Shown here piece after piece: positions 33,447 to 42,289 of a DNA stretch of 64,000 bases. The translations under genes were made by a program, and so were the position numbers. Each line of letters begins with the position of its first letter. Within the stretch, counting starts at the first letter, position 1. This DNA comes from Bryobacteraceae bacterium. Lineage in GTDB: Bacteria > Acidobacteriota > Terriglobia > Bryobacterales > Bryobacteraceae. Location of the stretch: assembly GCA_026002855.1 (NCBI GenBank), contig BPGD01000001.1, forward strand, positions 2,488,001 through 2,552,000, in the 5' to 3' direction. Under the pieces are notes generated by a model, which was given only the letters and a program-made list of their open reading frames with translations, was not told the origin of the DNA and made no database searches.

Positions 33447-34811
33447 ATGGCATATCGCGCCGCCCTGGGACTGCTGCTGCTGCCGGTTCTCGCCGCGCAG
33501 GCGCCCAGGGCGGGCCGGCAGCCGGCGGCGCCGGGCGCGCGGCAGACGCCGCAGACACGGGCCGCGGGCGACATGGGCATCCTGCGCAGCGTGATGGTGC
33601 GCGGCGTAAAGCACTTTCTCGACGCGGACGGCTCGCCGGCCACAGTGCTGCGGCTGACCGGGCTGGAACCGGGCAAGCCGGTCCGGGCGGCCGATCTCGA
33701 ACGGGCGCGCGACCGGCTGCTGGCTACCGGGTGCTTTGAAACGGTGGGCTGGCGCTATGAGCAGATCCCGCCGGACGCCGTCGAGGTGACGTTTGAAGTC
33801 GGCGAACCGCGCCAGTTTTTCCCGTGGATGCTGGACCGAGTGCCGGTGACGCGGGAAGAGTTCGCTGCGCGCGCGAGGCGCGAATTTCCGCTGCTGCGGG
33901 ACACGTTGCCGCCATCGGAGACGGTGCTCGAAAAGCTGGCGGCGGTGCTCCAGACGATGACGCAGGAAAAGGGCGTAAGCGAGCCGATGGCGGGCCGGCT
34001 GATGCTTGTGGGAAAAGACCAGCTCACGATCGTGCTGGGGCCGAAAGCGCCGCCGCCGAACATCGCCGACGTCCGTTTTACCGGCACAAAGGCTCTGCGG
34101 CCCGATTATCTGCGGAAAGTGATGCTGGATCTGGCAATTGGCACGCCGTTTTTCGAGCCGAATTTCCGCTTCCTGCTGGAGACGCAGGTGCGGCCCTATT
34201 TCGACGCCGTCGGACGGCTGCGGGCGTCCTGGAAGAAAATCACCGCCGAAAAAGCGGAAGGAATTTACGGCGTCGTGGTGACCGTGGAAGTGGACGACGG
34301 GCCGGTTTACCGTCTGGAAAAAATCCAGGTTCGCGGCACGCCATTTTCGGAAGAGGAGATCCAGGAGATGGGGCAATTCAAAACGGGAGAGCCTGCCGGG
34401 ATCCCGGAAATCGGCAAGGGCATCGAGCGGATTCTGGACCGTCTCCGCGAAAAGGGCCACATGAAGGCGTCCTACAGGGCGGCGCGGCGAATCGACGACG
34501 CCAGTCAGACGGTGGAGCTGTTTGTGGACGTCGATCCGGGGCCCGTTTACACGATGGGGCGGCTCCAGATCAAGGGACTGGATCTCGATTCCGAGCCGGT
34601 GATCCGGAAGCTGTGGGCGGTGAAGCCGGGCGAGCCGTATCCGGGCGGTTACGCCGAATCGTTCGTGCAGCGCGTGCGCGCGATGGATCTCTTTGATTTT
34701 CTCAGCGACATCAAGCCTGAAGTGAAGGTGGACGAGAAGTCCCAGACCGTGAACGTGCTGCTTGTTTTCGTGGGCGAGAAACCGAAGCCTGCACCGCGGC
34801 GGCCCTTTTAA
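33447..34811 (+). CDS. BamA/TamA-like protein made only of POTRA domains
   Basis: 454 aa with a signal peptide (AALGLLLLPVLAAQ) and a low-complexity Ala/Pro stretch, then about four POTRA-like repeats: ILRSVMVRGVKHF (~45-125), IADVRFTGTKALRPDYLRKVM (~205-285), LEKIQVRGTPFSEEEI (~290-365), MGRLQIKGLDLDSEPVI (~370-450). The typical phrase LRPDYLRKV...G.PF is seen. The protein stops after the last POTRA with KPKPAPRRPF; the ~300-residue 16-strand beta-barrel of BamA is missing. It may be a periplasmic partner in outer-membrane assembly or secretion. Confidence 0.75.
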   Translation: MAYRAALGLLLLPVLAAQAPRAGRQPAAPGARQTPQTRAAGDMGILRSVMVRGVKHFLDADGSPATVLRLTGLEPGKPVRAADLERARDRLLATGCFETVGWRYEQIPPDAVEVTFEVGEPRQFFPWMLDRVPVTREEFAARARREFPLLRDTLPPSETVLEKLAAVLQTMTQEKGVSEPMAGRLMLVGKDQLTIVLGPKAPPPNIADVRFTGTKALRPDYLRKVMLDLAIGTPFFEPNFRFLLETQVRPYFDAVGRLRASWKKITAEKAEGIYGVVVTVEVDDGPVYRLEKIQVRGTPFSEEEIQEMGQFKTGEPAGIPEIGKGIERILDRLREKGHMKASYRAARRIDDASQTVELFVDVDPGPVYTMGRLQIKGLDLDSEPVIRKLWAVKPGEPYPGGYAESFVQRVRAMDLFDFLSDIKPEVKVDEKSQTVNVLLVFVGEKPKPAPRRPF

Positions 34812-34864
34812 GGCGCCTGGCCCGGCTGTGGCCCTCCGGCCGGGGAAAGCCGGGGGCGCAGCCT

Positions 34865-34895
34865 TTGACGGCGTCCGAAAAGCGCCTGTTATCAT
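34865..34895 (+). promoter_or_regulatory. Candidate promoter before the small membrane protein
   Basis: TTGACG at 34865-34870 and TATCAT at 34890-34895 (or TTATCA at 34889, 18-bp spacer). It ends 12 bases before the ATG at 34907, so the upstream TTG is better read as -35 than as a start codon. Confidence 0.45.
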
Positions 34896-34906
34896 TGGAT
34901 CTTGCG

Positions 34907-35359
34907 ATGAAACAGGCGGTGGAACCGAAAGCGGACTGGCGCGTGCGGGCGGCCGTGGCCGTGGTGGCCGTGCTTGCCGCTTACAACGCGATCCTTCAGT
35001 TTGGCCTGACGGACCAGTTCACTTCACAATATCCGGATCCTTACCATGTCATGGAGCTGGAAGCGCGGCTGAGCCGCGTGCGGGACCGGATTCCGGAGGA
35101 AGAACGGGTCGGCTATTTTTCCGACGTTCCCTTCACGAATCCTGCCGGTCAGGCCGCGTTTTTCGCCACCCAATATGCGCTTGCGCCGCGGATTGTCGTC
35201 AAGGAGACGGCGAAGACGGCCGGACAGGCGAAGTTCTGGATCGGGATTTTTCTGCGGCAGGAGGACTTTGCGCAGCGCGGCCGGGAAAGGGGACTGGAGT
35301 TGATGGAAGACCTGGGCGGGTTTGTCGTCGCCTACCGGAAGCAGGGGGCGGGGCAGTGA
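34907..35359 (+). CDS. Small membrane-anchored protein of unknown function, 150 aa
   Basis: One N-terminal helix (VRAAVAVVAVLAAYNAILQF) is followed by a ~115-residue soluble domain with YPDPYHVMELEARLSRVRDRI, VGYFSDVPFTNPAGQAAFFATQYALAP split by short loops, and FVVAYRKQG at the end. I do not recognise a named family. It overlaps the GT39-like gene by 4 bp (GTGA), so the two are translationally coupled and likely partners in a membrane glycosylation step. A TTG at 34865 could extend it by 14 residues but falls in a probable promoter. Confidence 0.65.
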   Translation: MKQAVEPKADWRVRAAVAVVAVLAAYNAILQFGLTDQFTSQYPDPYHVMELEARLSRVRDRIPEEERVGYFSDVPFTNPAGQAAFFATQYALAPRIVVKETAKTAGQAKFWIGIFLRQEDFAQRGRERGLELMEDLGGFVVAYRKQGAGQ

Positions 35360-36735
35360 ACGTGTTCGGGTGGGTGGTTGCGGGCGCGGCCGGGTGGTTT
35401 TGGGTGCGGGCCCTGCTGCCGCGGCGGCGCACGCGGCCGGCGTGGACCCACGTCATGCTGGAAGCTTCGCTTGGGCTCGCGTGGGGCGCAGGCGCGACGG
35501 CGTCCCTTTTCTTTGCGCTCCTGTGGGCCGGCGTGAAGCCGGCAACGGCCGCGTGGACGGCCGACGGAGCGCTGACTGCTTTCGGAGCTCTGCTCTGGTT
35601 TTTGCTGCGGCGTCCGCCGGAAGAAACAGCGCCTCCAGCGGCCAGGCCCTTTCCGATGGCGTGGCTGGCCGCCGTGGCTGCGGGCGTGTCTCTGGCTGCG
35701 TTCTTTGCTGCGACCACCGTATATCTCCACGCGAATCCTCAAGGCGACGGCGATGCCTGGGCCTCATGGAACACGCGCGCGCGGTTCCTGACGCACGACC
35801 GCCTGTGGCGCAACGCGGTTTCGCCTGAGATCGCTGAGTCCCATCCCGAAGCGCCCCTGCTCTGGCCTGCCGCGGTAGCCCGTGTGTGGGCCGAGAGCGG
35901 CGCAATGAGCCAGGCCGCGCCGCAGGCGGGAGCATTTTTCATGAGTCTCGCCCTGGCGGGCCTGTTTGGCGCCGCGCTCCTTGTGGAGACGGAGTGGCCC
36001 TGGACCTGCGTGGGACTGTTGTGCCTGCTGAGTCTGGGGCCTTTCTGGCGGGCCGCGCCGTCCCAATACCCTGATGTGCCGCTGACCCTGTTCGTTCTCG
36101 GGGCGATGGTGACGGCCGCGGCGGCTGAGAGGGCCGCGTGGAGCCTGGCCGGGCTGGCGCTGAGCGGAATGCTGGCTTCGTTTGCCGCATTCACGCGCAA
36201 TGAAGGAATCGTATTTGCGTTGTGCCTGGCAGCGACGCTGATGGCGGCGGCGCGGAGGCGCGTGCTGGCATGGCTGGCGGGAGCCGCCCCGGGACTGCTG
36301 CTGACAGGCCTGTTCCACTATCTGCTGGCGCCTGCCTCCGCAACGGCTCCCTGGGCGAGCCTGCTGAGCTTTAGCCGGTTTGTGGATGCGCTTGCCGCGT
36401 TCGTGACCGGAATCTGGAAGCTCGGAGAGCTGCCTGCCCATCCGCTGTTGCTGCTGGCGATTCTGTATTTTGCCTTCCGGCCAAGCAGACCCGGCGCGCG
36501 GCGATGGATCTGGTACCCGCCCGCGCTGCTGATGCTGGCGGAGTTCGGACTGATGTGGGGACCGCCAGGGGATGCATCCAGCCAGATCGCTCCGCCGCCG
36601 GAGTGGCGGCTGTTTCATGCGGCACCGGCGCTGCTGCTTGTGTTCCTTGTCTGGCTGTGGCAATCGAGCGGGCAGGGGCCCGCAGATTTCTCTCCACGCT
36701 CTGACAGTCCGTCCGGCTCCGCCCGCCGCGGCTGA
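35356..36735 (+). CDS. Polytopic membrane protein, GT39/ArnT-like glycosyltransferase
   Basis: 459 aa starting GTG at 35356. About 10-11 hydrophobic helices. After the third, the periplasmic loop NPQGDGDAWASWNTRARFL has acidic residues where C-type (GT39/GT83/GT87) glycosyltransferases carry the catalytic Asp, and FTRNEGIVFALCLA matches the helix pattern after the second acidic site in such enzymes. Polyprenyl-phosphate sugar is the expected donor, but donor and acceptor are unknown. The C-terminal ~20 residues are Ser/Pro-rich. It is convergent with the S41 protease gene. Confidence 0.65.
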   Translation: MNVFGWVVAGAAGWFWVRALLPRRRTRPAWTHVMLEASLGLAWGAGATASLFFALLWAGVKPATAAWTADGALTAFGALLWFLLRRPPEETAPPAARPFPMAWLAAVAAGVSLAAFFAATTVYLHANPQGDGDAWASWNTRARFLTHDRLWRNAVSPEIAESHPEAPLLWPAAVARVWAESGAMSQAAPQAGAFFMSLALAGLFGAALLVETEWPWTCVGLLCLLSLGPFWRAAPSQYPDVPLTLFVLGAMVTAAAAERAAWSLAGLALSGMLASFAAFTRNEGIVFALCLAATLMAAARRRVLAWLAGAAPGLLLTGLFHYLLAPASATAPWASLLSFSRFVDALAAFVTGIWKLGELPAHPLLLLAILYFAFRPSRPGARRWIWYPPALLMLAEFGLMWGPPGDASSQIAPPPEWRLFHAAPALLLVFLVWLWQSSGQGPADFSPRSDSPSGSARRG

Positions 36736-36744
36736 TGGGGAGGC

Positions 36745-38247
36745 TTACGGCAGGGCCCGCTGCGGCGCGGCGGCCTCTGCCGTCAGCAGCGAGACGGCGC
36801 GGCGGACCACCGGATCCGCCTTCAGCTCCACCTCGTCGCCGGCGGCCACGCCCACGGCCTGGTTCAGGATCTCCTGCTTCAGGCGCCGGCGCATGATTTC
36901 GCGCTCCGCGGTCCACTCGGCGACAGTGGGGCGGATGTTGCGGCGCGAAAGCCAGAGCTGAAATTCGTCGAGAATTTCCGGGGTAATTTCGAGTGAAGGA
37001 TCAACATTTCCGGCGTGGGATTTCAGCCATTCGGTGGCGAAATTCGGATATGCGCCAGAAGCCTCGAGCACCCGCCCAAACGGGGAATAGGCCTGCCGGT
37101 AGACGATGAAATCCGGTTCGATTCCTCCGCCGCCGCGCACGGTGCGTCCGAGCCGCGTGCGGAACTCCCGCGGCTGCTGTTCGAGCGCGCGCTCGAGACC
37201 CGTTCCGTGGAGCGGCTTCTGGATAGAGCGTCCGCTCGGCGTGTAATAGAAAGCCGTGGTCAGGGCCAGACCGGTTCCGTCGCTGAGCGGATAGACGCGC
37301 TGCACCAGCCCCTTGCCGAAGGTCGGCTCGCCGAGCACCGCGCCGCGGTCGTTGTCCTGGATGGCGCCGGTGAACAGTTCGGCGGCGCTGGCGGTTCGGC
37401 GGTTAACCAGCACGGCAAGCTTGAAGCGGTATGGCGTGAAGCCTTCGGGCACCTTCACTTCCTCGACGGGCGTGTTGCGCCCGCGGGCGGAGAACAGCAC
37501 CGAGCCCGGTTCGAGGAACAGCGCTGCCGCGGCCACAGCCGACTGCACGACGCCGCCCTGGTTGTCGCGAAGATCGAGCACAAGGCCGCGCAAGCGTTCG
37601 CCGCCGAGCTTCTGAACCGTCTCCCGCAGTGCGTCGGCCGTTTTTGCATCGAAGCTTGAGATGCGGATGTAGCCGATGTCAGGTTCCAGCAGGAAACTGC
37701 GGTCCACGCTGGGCGAGTCGAGCTCGGCCGGCGAGAGCGTCAACTGAACGGGCCGCGCCTCGCCCTGGCGGCGCACCAGCAGTTGCGCTTCCCGCTGGCG
37801 CGAGTAGGACAGGAGCTGGATCAACTGGTCGAGATCCAGGAACGCCAGCGGGATGTTGTTGATGGCGAGGATCTCGTCGCCGGGCGCGAGACCCGCTTTC
37901 TGCGAGGGCGAGCCCGGCATGGTTTGCAGGATGATCACGCGCCCCGGCAGGATGCTGACGATGGTGCCGAAGCCTTTGGTGACGCTGCGCTCCATCTCCC
38001 TAAGCTGCTCGAACTGCTCGCGGTCGAAAAACACCGAATGCGGATCGAGCGGGCGCAGCATGGCCGGGATGGCGCCGCGATAAATGGCGGCGTCCAGGTC
38101 CGGCGGTTCGGCCGCGTTGTCCATCGCCGTGGCCAGCACGGCGACGAACCGGCGCACGGCCTCTTCGAGATCCTGCGTGGACGGCGGCGGCGTCTGCGGC
38201 GCTGCGGGCAGCGCGAGCAGGGCGAGGAGCGGCGCGAGGATCCGCAT
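36745..38247 (-). CDS. S41 family C-terminal processing peptidase
   Basis: 500 aa from the ATG at 38247, overlapping the ddl stop by one base (TGATG). Signal peptide (LAPLLALLALPAAPQ), N-terminal helical part, a PDZ domain (~100-185; SQKAGLAPGDEILAINNIPL), then the S41 core with Ser in RRTASAAELFTGAIQD and Lys in GEPTFGKGLVQRVYPL. It cleaves protein C-termini in the periplasm. It ends the asnS-rocF-ddl chain, with the cell-wall ligase just upstream. Confidence 0.9.
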   Translation of the reverse strand: MRILAPLLALLALPAAPQTPPPSTQDLEEAVRRFVAVLATAMDNAAEPPDLDAAIYRGAIPAMLRPLDPHSVFFDREQFEQLREMERSVTKGFGTIVSILPGRVIILQTMPGSPSQKAGLAPGDEILAINNIPLAFLDLDQLIQLLSYSRQREAQLLVRRQGEARPVQLTLSPAELDSPSVDRSFLLEPDIGYIRISSFDAKTADALRETVQKLGGERLRGLVLDLRDNQGGVVQSAVAAAALFLEPGSVLFSARGRNTPVEEVKVPEGFTPYRFKLAVLVNRRTASAAELFTGAIQDNDRGAVLGEPTFGKGLVQRVYPLSDGTGLALTTAFYYTPSGRSIQKPLHGTGLERALEQQPREFRTRLGRTVRGGGGIEPDFIVYRQAYSPFGRVLEASGAYPNFATEWLKSHAGNVDPSLEITPEILDEFQLWLSRRNIRPTVAEWTAEREIMRRRLKQEILNQAVGVAAGDEVELKADPVVRRAVSLLTAEAAAPQRALP

Positions 38248-39227
38248 CAGCGTTCGTAGCGCAGCGACTGGCGCTCGCGGAAGCGGGCGAGCGCCAGATC
38301 GACGAGCCGGGCGACGAGCTCTGGCAGCGGGAGACCGTCGTAGGCCCACATCCTGGGATACATGCTGATGCTGGTGAAGCCGGGGATGGTGTTCAGCTCG
38401 TTGATGAAGACCTTTCCCGTGGCGGATTCCACCAGAAAATCCACGCGTCCCATGCCGGTGCAGCCCACCGCGCGGTAGCACTCCACCGCCAGCCGCTGCA
38501 CCTCGCGCAGGATCTCGGGCGGGGCGTCGGCCGGGATCACCGCGCGGGCGCTGTCGAGGATGTACTTGTCCTCGTAATCATAGAATTCGCGCGAGGGGAT
38601 GATCTGACAGGGCGTGGAAGCGACCGGGTCATCGTTGCCGAGCACGGCGCACTCCAGTTCCAGGCCGGTGATGGCGCGTTCGACGAGAACTTTGGTGTCA
38701 TAGCGGGCCGCGTCGGCCAGGGCGGCCTCCAGCTCGTCGGCGTTGTGGGCCTTGTGGATGCCGACGGAAGACCCGAGATTGGCCGGTTTGACGAACACGG
38801 GGAACGGGAAGCGGCGCATCAGGGCGGCCGCGTCCAGGGCGCGGGCGGAAAGGGTCACGTATTCGACCACGGGAAGGCCGCGCTCGCGGCAGAGCCGCTT
38901 GAACAGGTCCTTGTCCATGGCGGCGGCGGAGGCGAACACGCCCGCGCCGACGTAGGGCAGGGCGGCCAATTCGAGCAGGCCCTGCACGGTTCCGTCCTCG
39001 CCGAAGGTGCCGTGCAGCACGGGGAAGACGACGTCGATGTCCGGGTTGGCGCCCGGCACGGGAAGGATGGGCGCGGGATGCCAGCGGCCGTCCCTGCCGA
39101 TGAAATACGGCGCCACGCGGTAACCCTTGCGGCGGAGCGCGTCCATCACCGCTTCGGCCGAGCGCAGGCTTACCTCGTGCTCGCTGGAGCGGCCGCCATA
39201 GAGGACGGCGACGCGCAGGCCGCTCAT
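38247..39227 (-). CDS. ddl: D-alanine--D-alanine ligase
   Basis: 326 aa from the ATG at 39227 (ATGA overlap with rocF). ATP-grasp fold: VAVLYGGRSSEHEVSLRSA at the start, VFPVLHGTFGEDGTVQGLLE, FVKPANLGSSVGI, then the metal/substrate region GRVDFLVES and VFINELNTIPGFTSISMYPRM. It makes the D-Ala-D-Ala of peptidoglycan. Tyr/Phe selection near the GFTSISMYP loop looks like the D-Ala type rather than the D-Lac type, with modest certainty. Confidence 0.93.
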   Translation of the reverse strand: MSGLRVAVLYGGRSSEHEVSLRSAEAVMDALRRKGYRVAPYFIGRDGRWHPAPILPVPGANPDIDVVFPVLHGTFGEDGTVQGLLELAALPYVGAGVFASAAAMDKDLFKRLCRERGLPVVEYVTLSARALDAAALMRRFPFPVFVKPANLGSSVGIHKAHNADELEAALADAARYDTKVLVERAITGLELECAVLGNDDPVASTPCQIIPSREFYDYEDKYILDSARAVIPADAPPEILREVQRLAVECYRAVGCTGMGRVDFLVESATGKVFINELNTIPGFTSISMYPRMWAYDGLPLPELVARLVDLALARFRERQSLRYER

Positions 39228-40144
39228 AGGATCCTCTTGCCCATCGCCGACAGGGCCAGTTCGACGGCGAGCTGCGCGGTGCGGTTGGCGACGTCGAGCA
39301 CCGGGTTCACTTCGACAATTTCCATTGAGCGCAGCAGCCGCGAGTCGCACAGCATTTCCATGGCGAGATGCGCCTCGCGGTAGGAGATGCCGCCGCGGAC
39401 GGGGGTGCCGACGCCGGGTGCCTCGTTGGGGTCGATGCCGTCCATGTCGAGCGAAAGGTGGACGCCGACGGCGCCGCGGGAGGCGATGGTGATGGCGTCC
39501 GTCATCACCGCGCGCATGCCGCGTTCGTCGATGTCGCGCATGGTGAAGACGGTGACGCCGGACTCGCGCACCACGGGCCGCTCGGTGAGGTCGACGTCGC
39601 GAATGCCGACGAGGACAACCTGGCGCGGGTCGAGCACCGGCGAGACGCCGCGCAGGTGGGTGAGCTCGCGCGGGCCGGCGCCGACGAGGCAGGCGAGCGG
39701 CATGCCGTGAACATTTCCGGACGGAGATGTTTCCGGCGTGTTCATGTCGGTGTGCGCGTCCAGCCAGATGACGCCGATGCGGCGGCCGGTGCGCCGGTAG
39801 TGAGCGGCCACGCCGTTCACGGTGCCCACGGCCACCGAATGGTCCCCGCCGAGCACGAGCGGGAAGCGGCCCTGCCGCGCGGCGCGTTCCACGCGGTCGG
39901 CCAGCGCGCGGCAGGTGGCGGCGATCGGCTTCAGGTAGCGCGCGTTCTGCGGACCCATGCGGGAAGATTCGGGCTGTTCGACGGCGATGTTGCCGAGATC
40001 TTCCACGCGGTAGCCGAGCGCCTCCAGGCGCGCGTTGAGGCCGGCCACGCGGATCGCCGAAGGGCCCATGTCAACGCCGCGGCGCCCCGCGCCGAGGTCG
40101 AGTGGGACGCCGAGGATCGAGATGACGGAGGGCATCTTCCTCAT
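39224..40144 (-). CDS. rocF: Arginase
   Basis: 306 aa. Manganese-cluster motifs are complete: [35 protein letters not shown] and [20 protein letters not shown]. The N-terminus [25 protein letters not shown] and ROCF-type spacing favour arginase (arginine to ornithine and urea) over agmatinase. The start at 40144 overlaps the asnS stop (ATGA). argH is also in this half of the window, but arginine catabolism and synthesis genes are in separate transcription groups. Confidence 0.9.
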   Translation of the reverse strand: MRKMPSVISILGVPLDLGAGRRGVDMGPSAIRVAGLNARLEALGYRVEDLGNIAVEQPESSRMGPQNARYLKPIAATCRALADRVERAARQGRFPLVLGGDHSVAVGTVNGVAAHYRRTGRRIGVIWLDAHTDMNTPETSPSGNVHGMPLACLVGAGPRELTHLRGVSPVLDPRQVVLVGIRDVDLTERPVVRESGVTVFTMRDIDERGMRAVMTDAITIASRGAVGVHLSLDMDGIDPNEAPGVGTPVRGGISYREAHLAMEMLCDSRLLRSMEIVEVNPVLDVANRTAQLAVELALSAMGKRIL

Positions 40145-41454
40145 GGCCGCGTCCTGTAGAGCATGCGCGGGAAGGCGATGGTTTCGCGGATGTGGTCGAG
40201 CCCGCAGATCCAGGCGACGACGCGCTCGACGCCCATGCCGAAGCCCGCGTGCGGCACCGTGCCGTAGCGGCGCAGGTCGAGGTACCACTCGAAGGCCTCC
40301 TGCGGCAGGTTGTGCTCGCGGATGCGCTTTAGCAGCAGGTCGTAGTCGTGGATGCGCTGGCCGCCGCCGACGATTTCGCCGTAGCCTTCGCTGGCGAGCA
40401 CGTCCACGCCGAGCACCACTTCAGGCCGCTGTTCGTCGGGCTGGAAGTAAAACGCCTTGATGTCAGCGGGGAAGCGGTCCACCATCACCGGGCGGTCGAA
40501 TTCCTCCGACAGCAGCGTTTCGTCAGTGCCGCCGAAATCGCCGCCCCACTGGATTTCCGAGCCCTTGCGTTGAAGGATGGCCACCGCTTCGTCGTAGGAG
40601 ATGCGCGGGAAGGGGGGCTGGACCGCCTCGAGCCGGCTGATGTCGCGCTCGAGCGTTTCCAGCTCGCGGCGGCGCCGCTCGAGCACGCGGCCGACGACGA
40701 AGCAGATCAGTTCCTCGGCCACGCGCTTGACGTCTTCCAGCGTCGCGTAGGCCATCTCCGGCTCTACCATCCAGAACTCGGTCAGGTGGCGGCGCGTCTT
40801 GGATTTTTCGGCGCGGAAGGTCGGGCCGAAGCAGTAGGTCTTGCCGAAGGCCATCGCCGTGGCTTCGTTGTACAGCTGGCCGGACTGGGTGAGGTAGACC
40901 TTCTCGTCGCCGAAGTAGTCCACCTCGAACAGCGTGGTCGTGCCCTCGCAGGCGGCGGGCGTGAAGATGGGCGTGTCGACCAGGGTGAAGCCGTTCGAGT
41001 CGAAGTAGTCGCGGATGGCGCGGATGATCTCGTGGCGCACGCGCAGGATGGCGTGCGGGCGGCGCGAGCGCAGGTGCAGGTGGCGGTGGTCGAAGAGGAA
41101 ATCGACGCCGTGCTCTTTCAGCGTGATCGGATAGGGCTGCGACTCGGGGATGCGGTGGACGATCTCGGCGTCGTCGACGTCGAGCTCGTATCCGCCCGGG
41201 GCGCGCGGCTCGGCGCGGACGCGGCCGCGGATGATGAGCGACGACTCCTGGGTGAGGTCGCGGAGGTCGCTGAAACATTTCTCGCTGATGTTGTTTTTGA
41301 CGGCGACGCACTGCATGATGCCCGTGCCGTCCCGGACCAGCGGAAAGATGATCTTTCCGGAGCGGCGCAGGTTGTACAGCCAGCCGGCGATCTCGACCGG
41401 CTGTCCTTCGTGGCGGGAGGCCGTCTCGATGGTGATTCTCTGCCAGGAGGACAT
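40141..41454 (-). CDS. asnS: Asparaginyl-tRNA synthetase
   Basis: 437 aa class IIb synthetase. N-terminal OB-fold ([18 protein letters not shown]), motif 2 [16 protein letters not shown], then [27 protein letters not shown] and motif 3 [13 protein letters not shown]. The length and motif 2 context match AsnRS rather than AspRS. The ATG at 41454 overlaps the preceding TIM-barrel stop by one base. It charges tRNA-Asn, so this organism need not rely only on GatCAB for Asn-tRNA. Confidence 0.92.
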   Translation of the reverse strand: MSSWQRITIETASRHEGQPVEIAGWLYNLRRSGKIIFPLVRDGTGIMQCVAVKNNISEKCFSDLRDLTQESSLIIRGRVRAEPRAPGGYELDVDDAEIVHRIPESQPYPITLKEHGVDFLFDHRHLHLRSRRPHAILRVRHEIIRAIRDYFDSNGFTLVDTPIFTPAACEGTTTLFEVDYFGDEKVYLTQSGQLYNEATAMAFGKTYCFGPTFRAEKSKTRRHLTEFWMVEPEMAYATLEDVKRVAEELICFVVGRVLERRRRELETLERDISRLEAVQPPFPRISYDEAVAILQRKGSEIQWGGDFGGTDETLLSEEFDRPVMVDRFPADIKAFYFQPDEQRPEVVLGVDVLASEGYGEIVGGGQRIHDYDLLLKRIREHNLPQEAFEWYLDLRRYGTVPHAGFGMGVERVVAWICGLDHIRETIAFPRMLYRTRP

Positions 41455-42284
41455 CACAGGGACTCCAGGTTGCCGGCGGCCCGGCGGGCCGCCTCGATCG
41501 GATTGGGGAATTCGGGAGACTCTTTCAGTTCAAGCAGCAGCGGGAACTGATCCGCGCGCTCGCGCAGCAGCGGCATCAGCTCTTTCCACGGAATGGTGCC
41601 GCCGGCGGCGAGCGTCGGGAACAGATGGCTGTCGCGCTCGCCGTCGTTGTCGTGGACGTGCGTGGAGCGGATGCGGTCCTTCATCAGGTGGAAGGCGTTG
41701 TCGACGCCCTCCATGATGTGCGCGTGGCCGGTGTCGAAGCAGAAGTTGAGGTTCAGGTGGGTGAGCTCGTTGAAGTGGAGCAGCCGTTCGGCCGAGGCGA
41801 GGCGGTTGGGGATGTTTTCAAGGAGCACCTCCACGCCGCGGTGCCTGGCAAACAGGCAGATATCCTCGAGCGCGGTGAAGGCGGCGTCCAGCTTTTTCTC
41901 GTCGTATTCCTCGTCGGCCACACCGAGGTGCTGGATGAGGTAGCGGAACGGAAATTTCTCGGCCACGTCGAGAGCGCGCTTGATCTCGTCGACGGCGGCG
42001 AGGCGCTTCGGCTTGGACAGCTCGGTAATGGAGACGACGGCGCCGGGTCCGGAGCGGCCCCAGCAGTCGTCGCTGTACATGGGCGAGTGCAGCGAGTGGC
42101 ACTTCAGTTCCGAGTCGCGGAACCAGTAGCCGAGCTCGGCGACCTGGGAGCGGTTGCGGTAGTCGAAGTGCTGACGGGCGCAGAAGATCTCGACCAGCGG
42201 GAAGCCCGCCTCATGGATCCGCTCGAGCCACACGGTGGTGAGGCGGTGATTGACGATGACGTGCGTGGAAAGGGCGCGCTGCAT
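41454..42284 (-). CDS. Sugar phosphate isomerase/epimerase-like TIM-barrel protein
   Basis: 276 aa of the xylose isomerase-like (AP endonuclease family 2) superfamily. Metal ligands: [33 protein letters not shown] (Glu), [29 protein letters not shown] and a late LLELKES. The substrate is unknown; relatives include sugar epimerases and endonuclease IV-like proteins. It lies 5 bp after ggt and overlaps asnS by one base. Confidence 0.85.
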   Translation of the reverse strand: MQRALSTHVIVNHRLTTVWLERIHEAGFPLVEIFCARQHFDYRNRSQVAELGYWFRDSELKCHSLHSPMYSDDCWGRSGPGAVVSITELSKPKRLAAVDEIKRALDVAEKFPFRYLIQHLGVADEEYDEKKLDAAFTALEDICLFARHRGVEVLLENIPNRLASAERLLHFNELTHLNLNFCFDTGHAHIMEGVDNAFHLMKDRIRSTHVHDNDGERDSHLFPTLAAGGTIPWKELMPLLRERADQFPLLLELKESPEFPNPIEAARRAAGNLESL

Positions 42285-42289
42285 GGGAT

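Noticed and set aside
34762-35355. 5' extension of the GT39-like gene over the small membrane protein
   Set aside because: The small protein in the other frame has a membrane helix and ends in a GTGA overlap; the extension is Gly/Arg-rich.
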